From: Streptomyces verrucosisporus
GTDB lineage: Bacteria; Actinomycetota; Actinomycetes; Streptomycetales; Streptomycetaceae
Length of the DNA stretch: 64,000 bases
Reading direction: 5' to 3'
Assembly: GCF_017114865.1 (NCBI RefSeq)
Contig: NZ_JADEYH010000002.1
Location: 496,001 to 560,000, forward strand
Shown: positions 1 to 8,017 of the stretch, in pieces
How the letters are laid out: each line of letters begins with the position of its first letter
How positions within the stretch are numbered: the first letter of the stretch is position 1
The notes under the pieces: model-generated
Database searches by the model: none
The model's input: the letters and a program-made list of their open reading frames with translations, nothing else
Told to the model about the DNA's origin: nothing
Position numbers and translations under genes: made by a program

Positions 1-318
1 CTGACCCAGATCCGTGACGCCCGGCAGCTGGACTTCATACCGGCCCACGACCTGATCCTGGCCGAGGTCGCCGCCGACCGGGAGGCCGAGCGCTTCCTGC
101 CCAAGATCGTGCGGACCTACTGCGCCATGATCGCCTTCCACGCGGCGAACGCCCACCGCTACGAGCCGGCCGCCGCGCGGCGGCTCAAGCACGAGTCGGC
201 GGCGGCGCTGCGCCGGATGCCGCGCGAGGTGCTGGAGCGGACCCTGACGTCGATGGACCACGAGCGCGCCAGAACGCTGCGGCGGCTGCTGGGCGGCACG
301 GCACGGAAGGCGGCCTGA
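1..318 (+). CDS. 3' end of an unidentified protein (truncated by the window edge)
   Basis: The frame is open from base 1 and ends at a TGA at 316-318, giving the last 105 residues of a longer protein. The visible part is hydrophilic and helical, rich in Arg and Ala, with no signal peptide or membrane segment. It ends one base before the ATG of the polysialyltransferase-family gene, so the two are almost certainly co-transcribed. In other Streptomyces, genes in this position are often glycosyltransferases, but nothing in this C-terminal piece proves that. I do not recognise the family from this fragment. Confidence 0.7.
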   Translation: MTQIRDARQLDFIPAHDLILAEVAADREAERFLPKIVRTYCAMIAFHAANAHRYEPAAARRLKHESAAALRRMPREVLERTLTSMDHERARTLRRLLGGTARKAA

Positions 319-319
319 C

Positions 320-1798
320 ATGGCTGGCACCACGGACATCACCGGCGCCATGGACACCGCGGACGCCACCGGCGGGAGCGGAAGCGGCGCGGGCGGGGGC
401 ACCCGCGTCCAGATCTTCGAGGTCTCCACCCTCTACGGCGCCGCCACGCTCGCCGCCGCCCTGGACGCGGGCCTGTTCGGGCCGTGGCACCGGACGCGGC
501 GCGTACTGCTGGTCTCCAACAACGCCGAGGTCCCCGAGACCGCCTCCCGGCTGGACGGCATGCGAGGCTGGCACCGGCTGGCCGCCCGTTTCGACCGGGT
601 GATCGACTGGAACGACGCCATCCGCCCCCACCACCCCAGCACCTGGGGCCCGGCGGGCAGAGACTGCCCGCTGTGGGAGCGGATGTTCCGCGCGAGCTGG
701 GGCCTGGGCGACGGGCCGGTCGACCTCGTCGTGGAGTCCGTGCACGTCAGCCCGGCGAGGGCGCTGGCCTCGATCTTCGCCGGCGCCTCCGTCCACGTCT
801 ACGCCGACGGCCTGATGAGCTACGGCCCCACCCGCGAGAAGCTGCCGCAGGCCCTGGCCTGCCGCGTCCAGCGGCTGCTCCACCTCGATCTGGTGCCCGG
901 CCTGACGCCGCTGCTGCTGACCGAGTACGGGGTGCCGTCCGAACTGGTGCCGAACGGGGTCTTCCGCTCGGTCCTGGACGAACTCGACGACGCCGCCGGG
1001 GGGGACGACGGCCTGGACGCCGAACTCGACCCGGACGGCGAGGGCATGCCCACCGCCGTACTGCTGGGCCAGTACCTGGCTGCACTGGGCATCCTCACCG
1101 CGGACGAGGAGGAGGCGCTGCACGAGCGGATGCTGCGCGGCGCCGCCGCGGCCGGGCACCGCACGGTCCTCTTCAAGCCCCACCCCACCGCGCCCGCCCG
1201 CTACTCCAGGGTGCTGGAGAAGGCCGCCGCCGACACCGGGGTACGGCTGGTGGTGCCGAAGCGGCCGATGCTGGCCGAGACCGTCTTCCGGCGGTGCCGC
1301 CCGAAGCTGGTCGTGGGCTGCTTCTCCACCGCGCTGCTCACCGCCTCCGCCCTGTACGGCGTGCCCGTCGCCCGGGTGGGCACCGGGCCGCTGCTGGACC
1401 GGCTGACGCCGTACCAGAACAGCAACCGCGTCCCGCTGACGCTCGTCGACGCCCTCGTGCCCGATCTGGAGGCACCGGGGGAGGGGAAGGGCCCGCGCGG
1501 TGAGGTGGTCACCGAGTCCGCGGAGGCGGTGCGGCGGGCCGAGCCGCTGGTGCGGGCCGTCGGGTACTGCATGCAGGCCGAGCGCTACCCCGCCCTGCGG
1601 GCCGAGGCCGAGGAGTGGCTGGCGGCCCGTCTGGACGACACCACGGTCCGCTACTTCAAGCGGCGCCGGCTGACCGCGCTCGGCCTGCCCGGAGGGCTCG
1701 CGCCCGGCCTGGTGCGCCGTCTGCCCGGCAGTGACCACGCGCTGCGCGCCGCGCGCCGGGTCAGGCGGGCTGCGGCCGCCCGCGCCCGCGGGAAGTGA
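320..1798 (+). CDS. Alpha-2,8-polysialyltransferase-family protein
   Basis: The 492-residue protein resembles bacterial capsule polysialyltransferases (POLYST family), which extend sialic-acid-type polymers from nucleotide-sugar donors at the inner face of the membrane. After a Gly/Ala-rich leader of about 28 residues comes a Rossmann-like start (VQIFEVSTLYGAATL). The family hallmark KPHPTAP lies near residue 285, and a second conserved block (GCFSTALLTASALYGV) lies near 333-350. No transmembrane helix is evident. The ATG follows the previous stop by one base (TGACATG), which supports translational coupling, and a strong terminator follows. In Streptomyces such enzymes have been linked by homology to wall glycopolymers such as teichulosonic acids; the acceptor here is unknown. 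No neuA or neuB homologue is visible in this window. Confidence 0.8.
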   Translation: MAGTTDITGAMDTADATGGSGSGAGGGTRVQIFEVSTLYGAATLAAALDAGLFGPWHRTRRVLLVSNNAEVPETASRLDGMRGWHRLAARFDRVIDWNDAIRPHHPSTWGPAGRDCPLWERMFRASWGLGDGPVDLVVESVHVSPARALASIFAGASVHVYADGLMSYGPTREKLPQALACRVQRLLHLDLVPGLTPLLLTEYGVPSELVPNGVFRSVLDELDDAAGGDDGLDAELDPDGEGMPTAVLLGQYLAALGILTADEEEALHERMLRGAAAAGHRTVLFKPHPTAPARYSRVLEKAAADTGVRLVVPKRPMLAETVFRRCRPKLVVGCFSTALLTASALYGVPVARVGTGPLLDRLTPYQNSNRVPLTLVDALVPDLEAPGEGKGPRGEVVTESAEAVRRAEPLVRAVGYCMQAERYPALRAEAEEWLAARLDDTTVRYFKRRRLTALGLPGGLAPGLVRRLPGSDHALRAARRVRRAAAARARGK

Positions 1799-1802
1799 GC
1801 GG

Positions 1803-1843
1803 CCCCGGTGTCCGGAGCCGGACCACGGCTCCGGACACCGGGG
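1803..1843 (+). terminator. Perfect 18-bp hairpin terminator
   Basis: Bases 1803-1820 and 1826-1843 form a perfect 18-bp inverted repeat around a 5-nt loop. It starts 5 bases after the stop of the polysialyltransferase-family gene. There is no T-run, as is usual for Streptomyces terminators. It may also serve the convergent acyltransferase gene. Confidence 0.8.
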
Positions 1844-2006
1844 CTCCGGATACCGGGCCCGTGCTGACGTGCACCGCGCCCGATGAGTGTCCGAGCCGCA
1901 CCTGAACCGCGCCCGGACAGGACCGCGGACCACGCGCTGTGAACCGGCGCGGGGGCCGGGCCGGAACCCGCCGGGGCTCCGGCCCGGCCCCGTGGTCCCG
2001 TGCCGG

Positions 2007-3221
2007 CTAACCCAGATACCTGCGCAGCCCCAGCCGCCCCCACAGCAGGCTCGCGCCGAACGACACCACGACGGTGGCGGCCAGCAGCACCACGAACAGC
2101 GGCCCGGCCACCGCCCCCGGCACGTCCGCGGAGACCAGCGGCTCCACGATCGCCGAGATCACCATCACATGCACCATGTAGGCGCCCAGCGCCGCCCCGG
2201 CCAGCTTCGACAGCGACGGGATCCACCGGTCCGGCACCCGCACCCGGGCGACCATGAGCAGCACGCAGCCGGTCATCACGGCGACCAGGAGGTGCGCGTT
2301 GGGGATCACGTAGTGGACCCGCGTGTGGTACCAGAGCACCCCGGCCATCGTCAGCGCCATCGGCACCGCCCACACCCACCGGCGGCCCGCCAGGCGGCCC
2401 AGGGCCCCGGCCGGGAGGGCGAACAGCATCGCGCCGCCCAGCGCGTACGCCACCTGGTAGACGCCGAAGCCCCAGCCGAAGCGCGGCAGGTCCCAGCCGG
2501 TCCACCGCTCCAGGTCGCCCATCAGGGAGGGCGCCGACGCGAGCACCAGCAGCACCGCGCCCAGGCCCCACGGCCGCTTCCCGGCCCGCACGAGCACCAC
2601 GAAGGCCAGGGCGGCGATCAGCGGGATGTAGGCGTACATGAACCACAGGTGGTAGGCGGGCCGCACCGAGCCGAACAGGGCCTCCACCGCCAGCCGCGAC
2701 ACCGGCCCGTCGTTGGTGCCCCACGCCCGGCCCCACAGCAGGTACAGGGCCGTCCAGACGAACAGCGGCACCGAGTTGCGCACGATCCGCCGCCACATGC
2801 GGCGGCTGTCGCGCGGCGGCGCGCCGACCAGCACCGCCCAGCCCGCGATGGCGAAGTACATCGGCACCGCGAACGGGTTGAGCGCCTCCACGACGTGCCC
2901 GGTCCAGTAGGCGCCGGGCCCGTTCGCCTCCTGCCGGCCGACCGCGGCGATGAACACCCCGCCGACGTGGCCCAGCATCACCGCGACCGAGCAGATCAGC
3001 CGCATCAGGTCGATGTCGTGCCGGTGCTCGCGCGGCGCGGGTCCCGCGGCGGGCTCCGCGGCGGGCTCGCGCCCGGGAGCGGGGGAGGGCGGGTGGACGG
3101 CGGGCGCCGGGACCCCGGGGAGGGCCGCTTCCCGCGTGAGGTCGCTCTGCCCGGAGCCCGCGCCGGCGTCGGGGCCGCGCTCCGGGGACTGCACGGCTGT
3201 TTCGTTGGACACGGAGGCCAC
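2007..3221 (-). CDS. Acyltransferase family 3 membrane protein
   Basis: This is a 404-residue polytopic protein of the acyltransferase-3 (OafA/WecH-like) family, which transfers acetyl or other acyl groups to surface sugars or small molecules across the membrane. The first 65 residues are a Pro/Ala/Glu-rich cytoplasmic tail. They are followed by about ten hydrophobic helices. The first helix carries the family Arg and catalytic His (LMRLICSVAVMLGH, about residues 71-84). Translation probably starts at the GTG at 3221; a GTG three codons in is an alternative. The gene runs convergently toward the polysialyltransferase-family gene, so O-acylation of the same surface polymer is a reasonable but unproven inference. 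Confidence 0.85.
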   Translation of the reverse strand: MASVSNETAVQSPERGPDAGAGSGQSDLTREAALPGVPAPAVHPPSPAPGREPAAEPAAGPAPREHRHDIDLMRLICSVAVMLGHVGGVFIAAVGRQEANGPGAYWTGHVVEALNPFAVPMYFAIAGWAVLVGAPPRDSRRMWRRIVRNSVPLFVWTALYLLWGRAWGTNDGPVSRLAVEALFGSVRPAYHLWFMYAYIPLIAALAFVVLVRAGKRPWGLGAVLLVLASAPSLMGDLERWTGWDLPRFGWGFGVYQVAYALGGAMLFALPAGALGRLAGRRWVWAVPMALTMAGVLWYHTRVHYVIPNAHLLVAVMTGCVLLMVARVRVPDRWIPSLSKLAGAALGAYMVHVMVISAIVEPLVSADVPGAVAGPLFVVLLAATVVVSFGASLLWGRLGLRRYLG

Positions 3222-3512
3222 TCTCGGGCACCCGGGTGTACGGAGCGGTAACGACCGGCGAACACTGCCCGAGCCGCCCCCCCCCGTCCCGCCCCGCCAC
3301 CCCGCACGTCCTGCGGCCCGTCCCGCCGCCCGGCCCCGGGACGAGCGGTACGTATCCCCCCGGCCGTCCGCTCGTTTGCCGAAACAGTGCCGAAACGGTG
3401 GTGGGAGTCACGCCGACTGCCTAGCATCGATCATCGCCGGGACGGCATTGCACAGGTGTTCCCCCCAGCACCGTCCACACCATCCGTTCCACAGCCGCAC
3501 TCAGGAGGCTCA

Positions 3513-4163
3513 ATGTTCCGCCGCAGGACCTCGCTCTCCCTCTCAGCCGCGGTGACGGTGCTCATCGCGGCGCCGCTGCTGACCGCGTGCGGCAGCGAAG
3601 CCCACCCGGGTGCGGCGGCCGTCGTCGGCGGCGAGCGGATCACCATGGACCAGGTGCAGTCGCAGGTGCGGGCCGTACGGGCCGCGCAGGGCGAGTCGGA
3701 CCGCAGCGCCGAGCTGGTCCGGAACACCGAGCAGCTCACCCGCGGTACGGTCGGCTCCCTGGTCTTCGAGCGGGTGCTGGAGCGGGCCGCCGACGACGCC
3801 GGGGTGACGGTCGACCGCGGCGAGGTCCAGCGGGCGCGCGAGGAGGCCGAGCGCAACGTGGGCGGCCCCGAGCAGCTGGAGGCGATGATGCTCCAGCAGC
3901 GGGCCGTGGCGCCCGACGAGATCGACCAGGCGGTGCGCTCCCAGCTGCTGGTGCAGAAACTGGCCGGGAAGCTGGGCGCCAACCTCCAGACGCCGCAGGG
4001 CCAGCAGGAGATCACGCGGGCGCTGACCGAGGCCTCCGAGAAGCTGGACGTGACCGTCAACCCGCGCTTCGGCGCCTGGGACGACGAGCAGATCACCCTG
4101 ACCGACGCCGAGGAGCCGTGGATCAGGAACGTCTCCAGCCCCGAGCCGCAGCAGCCCGCCTGA
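3513..4163 (+). CDS. SurA N-terminal-domain lipoprotein
   Basis: This 216-residue lipoprotein has a signal peptide ending in the lipobox LTAC (Cys26), so it should be anchored on the outer face of the membrane. The mature part is a helical SurA N-terminal-type chaperone domain, opening with AAAVVGGERITMDQVQSQV and rich in Glu, Arg and Gln. A parvulin catalytic domain is absent, so it is more likely a chaperone-like or folding factor than an active prolyl isomerase. The ATG at 3513 is preceded by AGGAGG at 3503-3508; an upstream ATG at 3387 in the same frame is rejected because it lies before this ribosome site and the signal peptide. It stands alone between the acyltransferase and the sialyltransferase-like gene. 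The position near mazG recalls lpqU-type lipoproteins of other actinobacteria. Confidence 0.85.
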   Translation: MFRRRTSLSLSAAVTVLIAAPLLTACGSEAHPGAAAVVGGERITMDQVQSQVRAVRAAQGESDRSAELVRNTEQLTRGTVGSLVFERVLERAADDAGVTVDRGEVQRAREEAERNVGGPEQLEAMMLQQRAVAPDEIDQAVRSQLLVQKLAGKLGANLQTPQGQQEITRALTEASEKLDVTVNPRFGAWDDEQITLTDAEEPWIRNVSSPEPQQPA

Positions 4164-4298
4164 CGGCCGCCTCCGAACCGACCCGCCGGTCCCCGCCGAA
4201 GGTTCCGTCGCTGTTCACCCGGAAGCCGACGCGGCGTCACACACGCCGCGCGGCGGTCGGGCACTGTTCGGCCTCCCGCCGCCGAACAGTGGAGAGAC

Positions 4299-5702
4299 AT
4301 GAGGACGAAGAGGCCCGGGGCCGCGCCGCGGGCGTGGCCGGGGATCCCTCGCCTGCGGCCGGGCGCCGCGCGCGAGGCCGAGGCGCGCACCGCGATCACC
4401 GGATGCGTCCGCGCCTGTGCGGACCGACTCACCGAACTCACCGGGCTGTCCGCCGGGTCCGGCGGACGGCCGGACCCGGGGCGCACCCGTCTGGTCGCCG
4501 CGTTCGCCGCCCTGATCGCCGCGCACACCGCCCGCACCGGGACCACCGGGAGCTCCTCCGGCCCGGCCGCGGACAGGGCCGGCAAGGAAGCCTTCGACAC
4601 CCTGCTGCGCGCCGGTGACGCGGCGCTCGACGCGGCATCCGACGCGGCGGACGCCCGCGACCTCCGGCTCGCCCTCCTCCTGTCCGACACCGCTCTGACC
4701 GTCCGCCGCAACTCCAGGGCCGCCTGGCTGCTGCGCGCCCGCGCCCTGGAGGGACTGGGACGCCGTGCCGAGGCCGCCGGGGCGTACGAGCGCCACCTCG
4801 CCCTGTCCGAGCCGGGCCCGGGCGCCCGTGCCGCCGCCGCCCACCTGGTCACGCTCACCGAGCGGCAGAAGTGCCTGACCGACGCCCTGCGGCTGTTCCC
4901 CGCCGACGACTGCCCCGAGGCCCGCGCCTTCGCCGGGGCTGCCGGAGGCGACCTGCCGGCGTCCGAGGTCCGCGCCGCCTTCACCGCCTACATGGACCAC
5001 CGGCTGCGCGAGCGCGGCGCGGCCGACCCCGCCGTACGGGACCTCGCCGCGCTGTACGCCGCGTACTGCCGGCTGGACGGGCGGGACCGGATGCCCGACC
5101 CGCTCCTCGGCGGCGGCAGCGCCGGCAGCGGTCCGGGCGGGGCCGGCGACGGGGAGCCGCTCGCGGTCGGCGACCTGCGCAACGCCGTGGCGGGCCGGAC
5201 GGTGTGCCTGGTGGCGAACAGCCCCCGGCTCGCCGACCACGTGCCGGACGCCGGGATCGACGCCTACGACCTCGTCGTCCGCTGCGACGCCTTCCCCCTG
5301 GACGTACCTGGAGCGGGGGAGCGCACCGACATCCACGCCCTCTCCCACCGCACCACTGCGCGCCTGGACCACCGGGTCGGCATCCGGCTGGTGTTCGGCG
5401 ACCCGGCCGACGAGTGGCTGAGCGCGGTACGGCGGCTGGTCCCCGGCGCGCAGCGCCGCGTCGGCGACGCCTCGCTCCGCCACCCGGTGACCGATCCGTC
5501 GCTGATCGGCGAGAGCGCCGCGGGATCCGGCCCGACCACCGCCTTCACGGTGCTGCGGCTGCTGGACTTCCTGGACGTCTGCCCGGTCGTCGACCTGATC
5601 GGCTTCGGCCTGCCGGGCCCCGGCCGGCTCCGCCCCGCCGAACGAGCCTGGGCGGAGGCCCGGGCCGAGGACAGCACACGGACGAGGATCTCCCTGCGAT
5701 GA
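4299..5702 (+). CDS. Sialyltransferase-like protein (GT29) with TPR-like N-terminus
   Basis: The protein has 467 residues. A TPR-like helical region lies at about 120-175 (ALEGLGRRAEAAGAYERHLA). The C-terminal half carries two blocks that match sialylmotifs of family GT29: a motif-L-like block at about 298-331 (VCLVANSPRL ... IDAYDLVVRCDAF) and a motif-S-like block at about 411-437 (PTTAFTVLRL ... CPVVDLIGFG). Each block holds a Cys in the position of the conserved GT29 disulfide. GT29 enzymes transfer sialic acid or Kdo-like sugars from CMP donors. The Asn of motif L is kept, but the substrate here is unknown. The start is ATG 4299 behind GGAGAG, and the end overlaps the next ATG (ATGA), so the pair is translationally coupled. 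No signal peptide is seen. Confidence 0.75.
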   Translation: MRTKRPGAAPRAWPGIPRLRPGAAREAEARTAITGCVRACADRLTELTGLSAGSGGRPDPGRTRLVAAFAALIAAHTARTGTTGSSSGPAADRAGKEAFDTLLRAGDAALDAASDAADARDLRLALLLSDTALTVRRNSRAAWLLRARALEGLGRRAEAAGAYERHLALSEPGPGARAAAAHLVTLTERQKCLTDALRLFPADDCPEARAFAGAAGGDLPASEVRAAFTAYMDHRLRERGAADPAVRDLAALYAAYCRLDGRDRMPDPLLGGGSAGSGPGGAGDGEPLAVGDLRNAVAGRTVCLVANSPRLADHVPDAGIDAYDLVVRCDAFPLDVPGAGERTDIHALSHRTTARLDHRVGIRLVFGDPADEWLSAVRRLVPGAQRRVGDASLRHPVTDPSLIGESAAGSGPTTAFTVLRLLDFLDVCPVVDLIGFGLPGPGRLRPAERAWAEARAEDSTRTRISLR

Positions 5703-8017
5703 CCGCCTCCCCCACCGCCGGCACCGAAGCCGCCGAAGCCGCCGACGCCACCGCCGCCCTGACCGGCAGGCGCCGTATCGCCTTCGCCTGCCACGCCGAC
5801 GAGGACACCCTCCCCGGCCTGCTGACCCTGCTGCGCAGCCTGGCGCTGACCAACCCCCGCGTCTGCGAGGACTTCCTCCTACTCCACCCCGGACTGCCCG
5901 AATCCGCCCTGGACGCCGCCCGGCGCCTGCACCCCCGGATCACCGCCCGCGGAACACGGCTCGGACGGTGGGAGGCACTACGGGCGCACGAGTACGACAC
6001 CGTGATCGTGCTGGGCCCTGACATGGTGGTGCTGGACGACATCGGCCCCCTCCTGCGGCTGCGCCACGGCGTGGGCGCGGCCTTGCAGCTCCCCATGCCC
6101 TCCGGCGAGCCCCGCGTCCAGGCGGACGAGGGCCTGCTGGTCCTCCAGAGGGAACGGCTCGACGACTCCACCCGCGCCCTGCTGGCCGGCGACGGCGTAC
6201 CCGGATGCGTGGTGCCCCTCGACGACCGCCACGACCTGCCCGTCCGGCGCCTGCACGGCGGCCTGCCCGTGCCCGGGGGCACGGTGGTCCTGCGGTTCGG
6301 CGGTGCGGAGGACCCGGGCGCCGGGGACGGGGAGGAGTACGCCCCCGCGATACGCGCCCGCGCCCGCTACGAGATGGCCGACGACGACTTCCGCACCGCC
6401 TACTGCTCCCTGCCCGGCCCCAAGCACCCGGCCCTCCTCGCGCACCTCGCCCGCCCCCTGCTGGAGCGCGGAGCCACCGTCGACCTGGCCCGCGCCCTCG
6501 CACTCGTCCACACCGAGGAGGGCCGCTACCGCGAGGCCGTCGAGGTGCTGCTGTCGGTCACCCCCCGGGCCGACCAGCCGCGCTTCCACGAGACGCTGGG
6601 CAGCGCGCTGATGGCCGAGTCCCGCCACGCCGAGGCCGAGACCCATCTGCTGCTGGCCACCGCCTCGCCCGCGGTCGCGCCGAAGGCGTTCAGCCGGCTC
6701 GCGCGGCTGGCGTGGCTGCGCGGCGACGACGACGCGGCCCGCGCGTACGCCCGCGAAGGGCTCGACGCCGAACCCGTCAACCGCACCTGCCGCGACCTGG
6801 CCCTGCTGCCCGGCGAGCCCGCGCCCGACGTCCCCGGCGACGGGCAGCTCGCGCATGTGGCGCTGTTCGCCTCCGGCCAGGAGAACGCCGGCGACAAGGT
6901 GCTCCCCGAGGCCGTACGACTGTGCTTCGGCGCCGACACCGGGCCGCGCCGCTGGCTGCCGGTTCCGGTGCACCGCCTCTTCGACGAGGTGGCCCTGGAG
7001 CGCGTGAACGCCCGCCGCGCCCTGGTCGTCGGCGGCGGCGGGCTCTTCCTCCCCGACACCTGGCCCAACGGCAACAGCGCCTGGCAGTGGAACGTCCCCG
7101 ACGCGATGCTGGAGCGGATCACCGTGCCGCTGGCGGTCCTCGCGGTCGGCTACAACGTCTTCGACGGCCAGGAGTACCGCCGAACCCGGTTCACCGAGAG
7201 CCTGCGGGCCCTGGTGGAGAGATCGGCGTTCTTCGGCCTGCGCAACCACGGCTCGGTCGAACGCGTCCGGGCGCTGCTGCCCCCCTCCCTGCGGGAGAAG
7301 GTGCGCTACCAGCCGTGCCCCACCACCGTGCTGCGCAGGCTCTCGCCCGGCTGGACCGACCCCGTGCGGCGCGACGACACCGTGCTGGTCAACTGCGCGT
7401 ACGACCGCGCGGGCCTGCGCTTCGGCCACGACTACGGCCACTTCCTGGCCGAGATGGCCGCCGCGGTGCGCGAGCTGGGCAGGCGCGCGGAGGTGCGGTA
7501 CGCGCCCCACACGCCCGCCGACGAGCGGTTCGTGCACGACCTGCGCCGGGAGCACGGCATCGCGCTGCCAGTCGAGCCGCTCTACGACCTGCCCAACGCC
7601 GAGATCTACGAGCGCTTCCGCCGCACCCGCCTGGTCGTCGGGATGCGCGGGCACGCCGGGATGATCCCCTTCGGCTGCGGCACCCCGGTCCTCAGCCTGA
7701 TCTCGCACCCCAAGCTGGCGTACTTCCTGGCCGACATCGACCGCCCCGGGTGGGGGCTGTCCGTGCACGACCGGGACCTGGGCGCGAAGCTCGCCGAGCG
7801 GGCCGCGGCCCTGTTGGGCGACCACGACGCGGCGGTGGCCGACGTCCTGGGGCGGCAGCGGCTGCTGTGGGAGACCACCCGCGCCAACCTCGCCGAGCTG
7901 GAACGGTGCCTGGGCGTCCCGGTGGAGGCCGCCCGCCTCACCGGCCCCGGCGCACTGACCCCGGCGCACCGGTCCCCGTACGGGGACCGGCCCCCATCGG
8001 TTACGTTCGGGGCGTGA
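5699..8017 (+). CDS. Fusion of GT8-like domain, TPR-like helices and polysaccharide pyruvyltransferase
   Basis: A 772-residue multidomain protein. Residues about 24-200 look like a family-8-type glycosyltransferase (RRIAFACHADEDTLPGLLTL; VIVLGPDMVVLDDIGPLL near 101-120), but the usual DxD metal motif is not clear because GPD takes its place. Residues about 254-360 are TPR-like helices. Residues about 380-700 are a polysaccharide pyruvyltransferase domain with the N-terminal block SGQENAGDKVLPEAV, the GGGGLF loop near 447 and a later GMRGHAGMIPFG block. Pyruvyltransferases add ketal pyruvate from phosphoenolpyruvate to surface sugars. ATG 5699 overlaps the stop of the GT29-like gene. The gene ends on a GTGA overlap with mazG, although mazG also has a promoter-like element of its own (TACGTT at 8003-8008). 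Confidence 0.75.
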   Translation: MTASPTAGTEAAEAADATAALTGRRRIAFACHADEDTLPGLLTLLRSLALTNPRVCEDFLLLHPGLPESALDAARRLHPRITARGTRLGRWEALRAHEYDTVIVLGPDMVVLDDIGPLLRLRHGVGAALQLPMPSGEPRVQADEGLLVLQRERLDDSTRALLAGDGVPGCVVPLDDRHDLPVRRLHGGLPVPGGTVVLRFGGAEDPGAGDGEEYAPAIRARARYEMADDDFRTAYCSLPGPKHPALLAHLARPLLERGATVDLARALALVHTEEGRYREAVEVLLSVTPRADQPRFHETLGSALMAESRHAEAETHLLLATASPAVAPKAFSRLARLAWLRGDDDAARAYAREGLDAEPVNRTCRDLALLPGEPAPDVPGDGQLAHVALFASGQENAGDKVLPEAVRLCFGADTGPRRWLPVPVHRLFDEVALERVNARRALVVGGGGLFLPDTWPNGNSAWQWNVPDAMLERITVPLAVLAVGYNVFDGQEYRRTRFTESLRALVERSAFFGLRNHGSVERVRALLPPSLREKVRYQPCPTTVLRRLSPGWTDPVRRDDTVLVNCAYDRAGLRFGHDYGHFLAEMAAAVRELGRRAEVRYAPHTPADERFVHDLRREHGIALPVEPLYDLPNAEIYERFRRTRLVVGMRGHAGMIPFGCGTPVLSLISHPKLAYFLADIDRPGWGLSVHDRDLGAKLAERAAALLGDHDAAVADVLGRQRLLWETTRANLAELERCLGVPVEAARLTGPGALTPAHRSPYGDRPPSVTFGA

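Noticed and set aside
185..1933. Long minus-strand open frame opposite the polysialyltransferase-family gene
   Set aside because: It is low-complexity Gly/Arg/Pro/Ala sequence with no domain, caused by absence of stops in high-GC DNA; the plus-strand gene has the proper codon bias and motifs.
3387..3512. Upstream ATG extension of the SurA-like lipoprotein
   Set aside because: It would place 42 unrelated residues before the signal peptide, and AGGAGG lies directly before ATG 3513.
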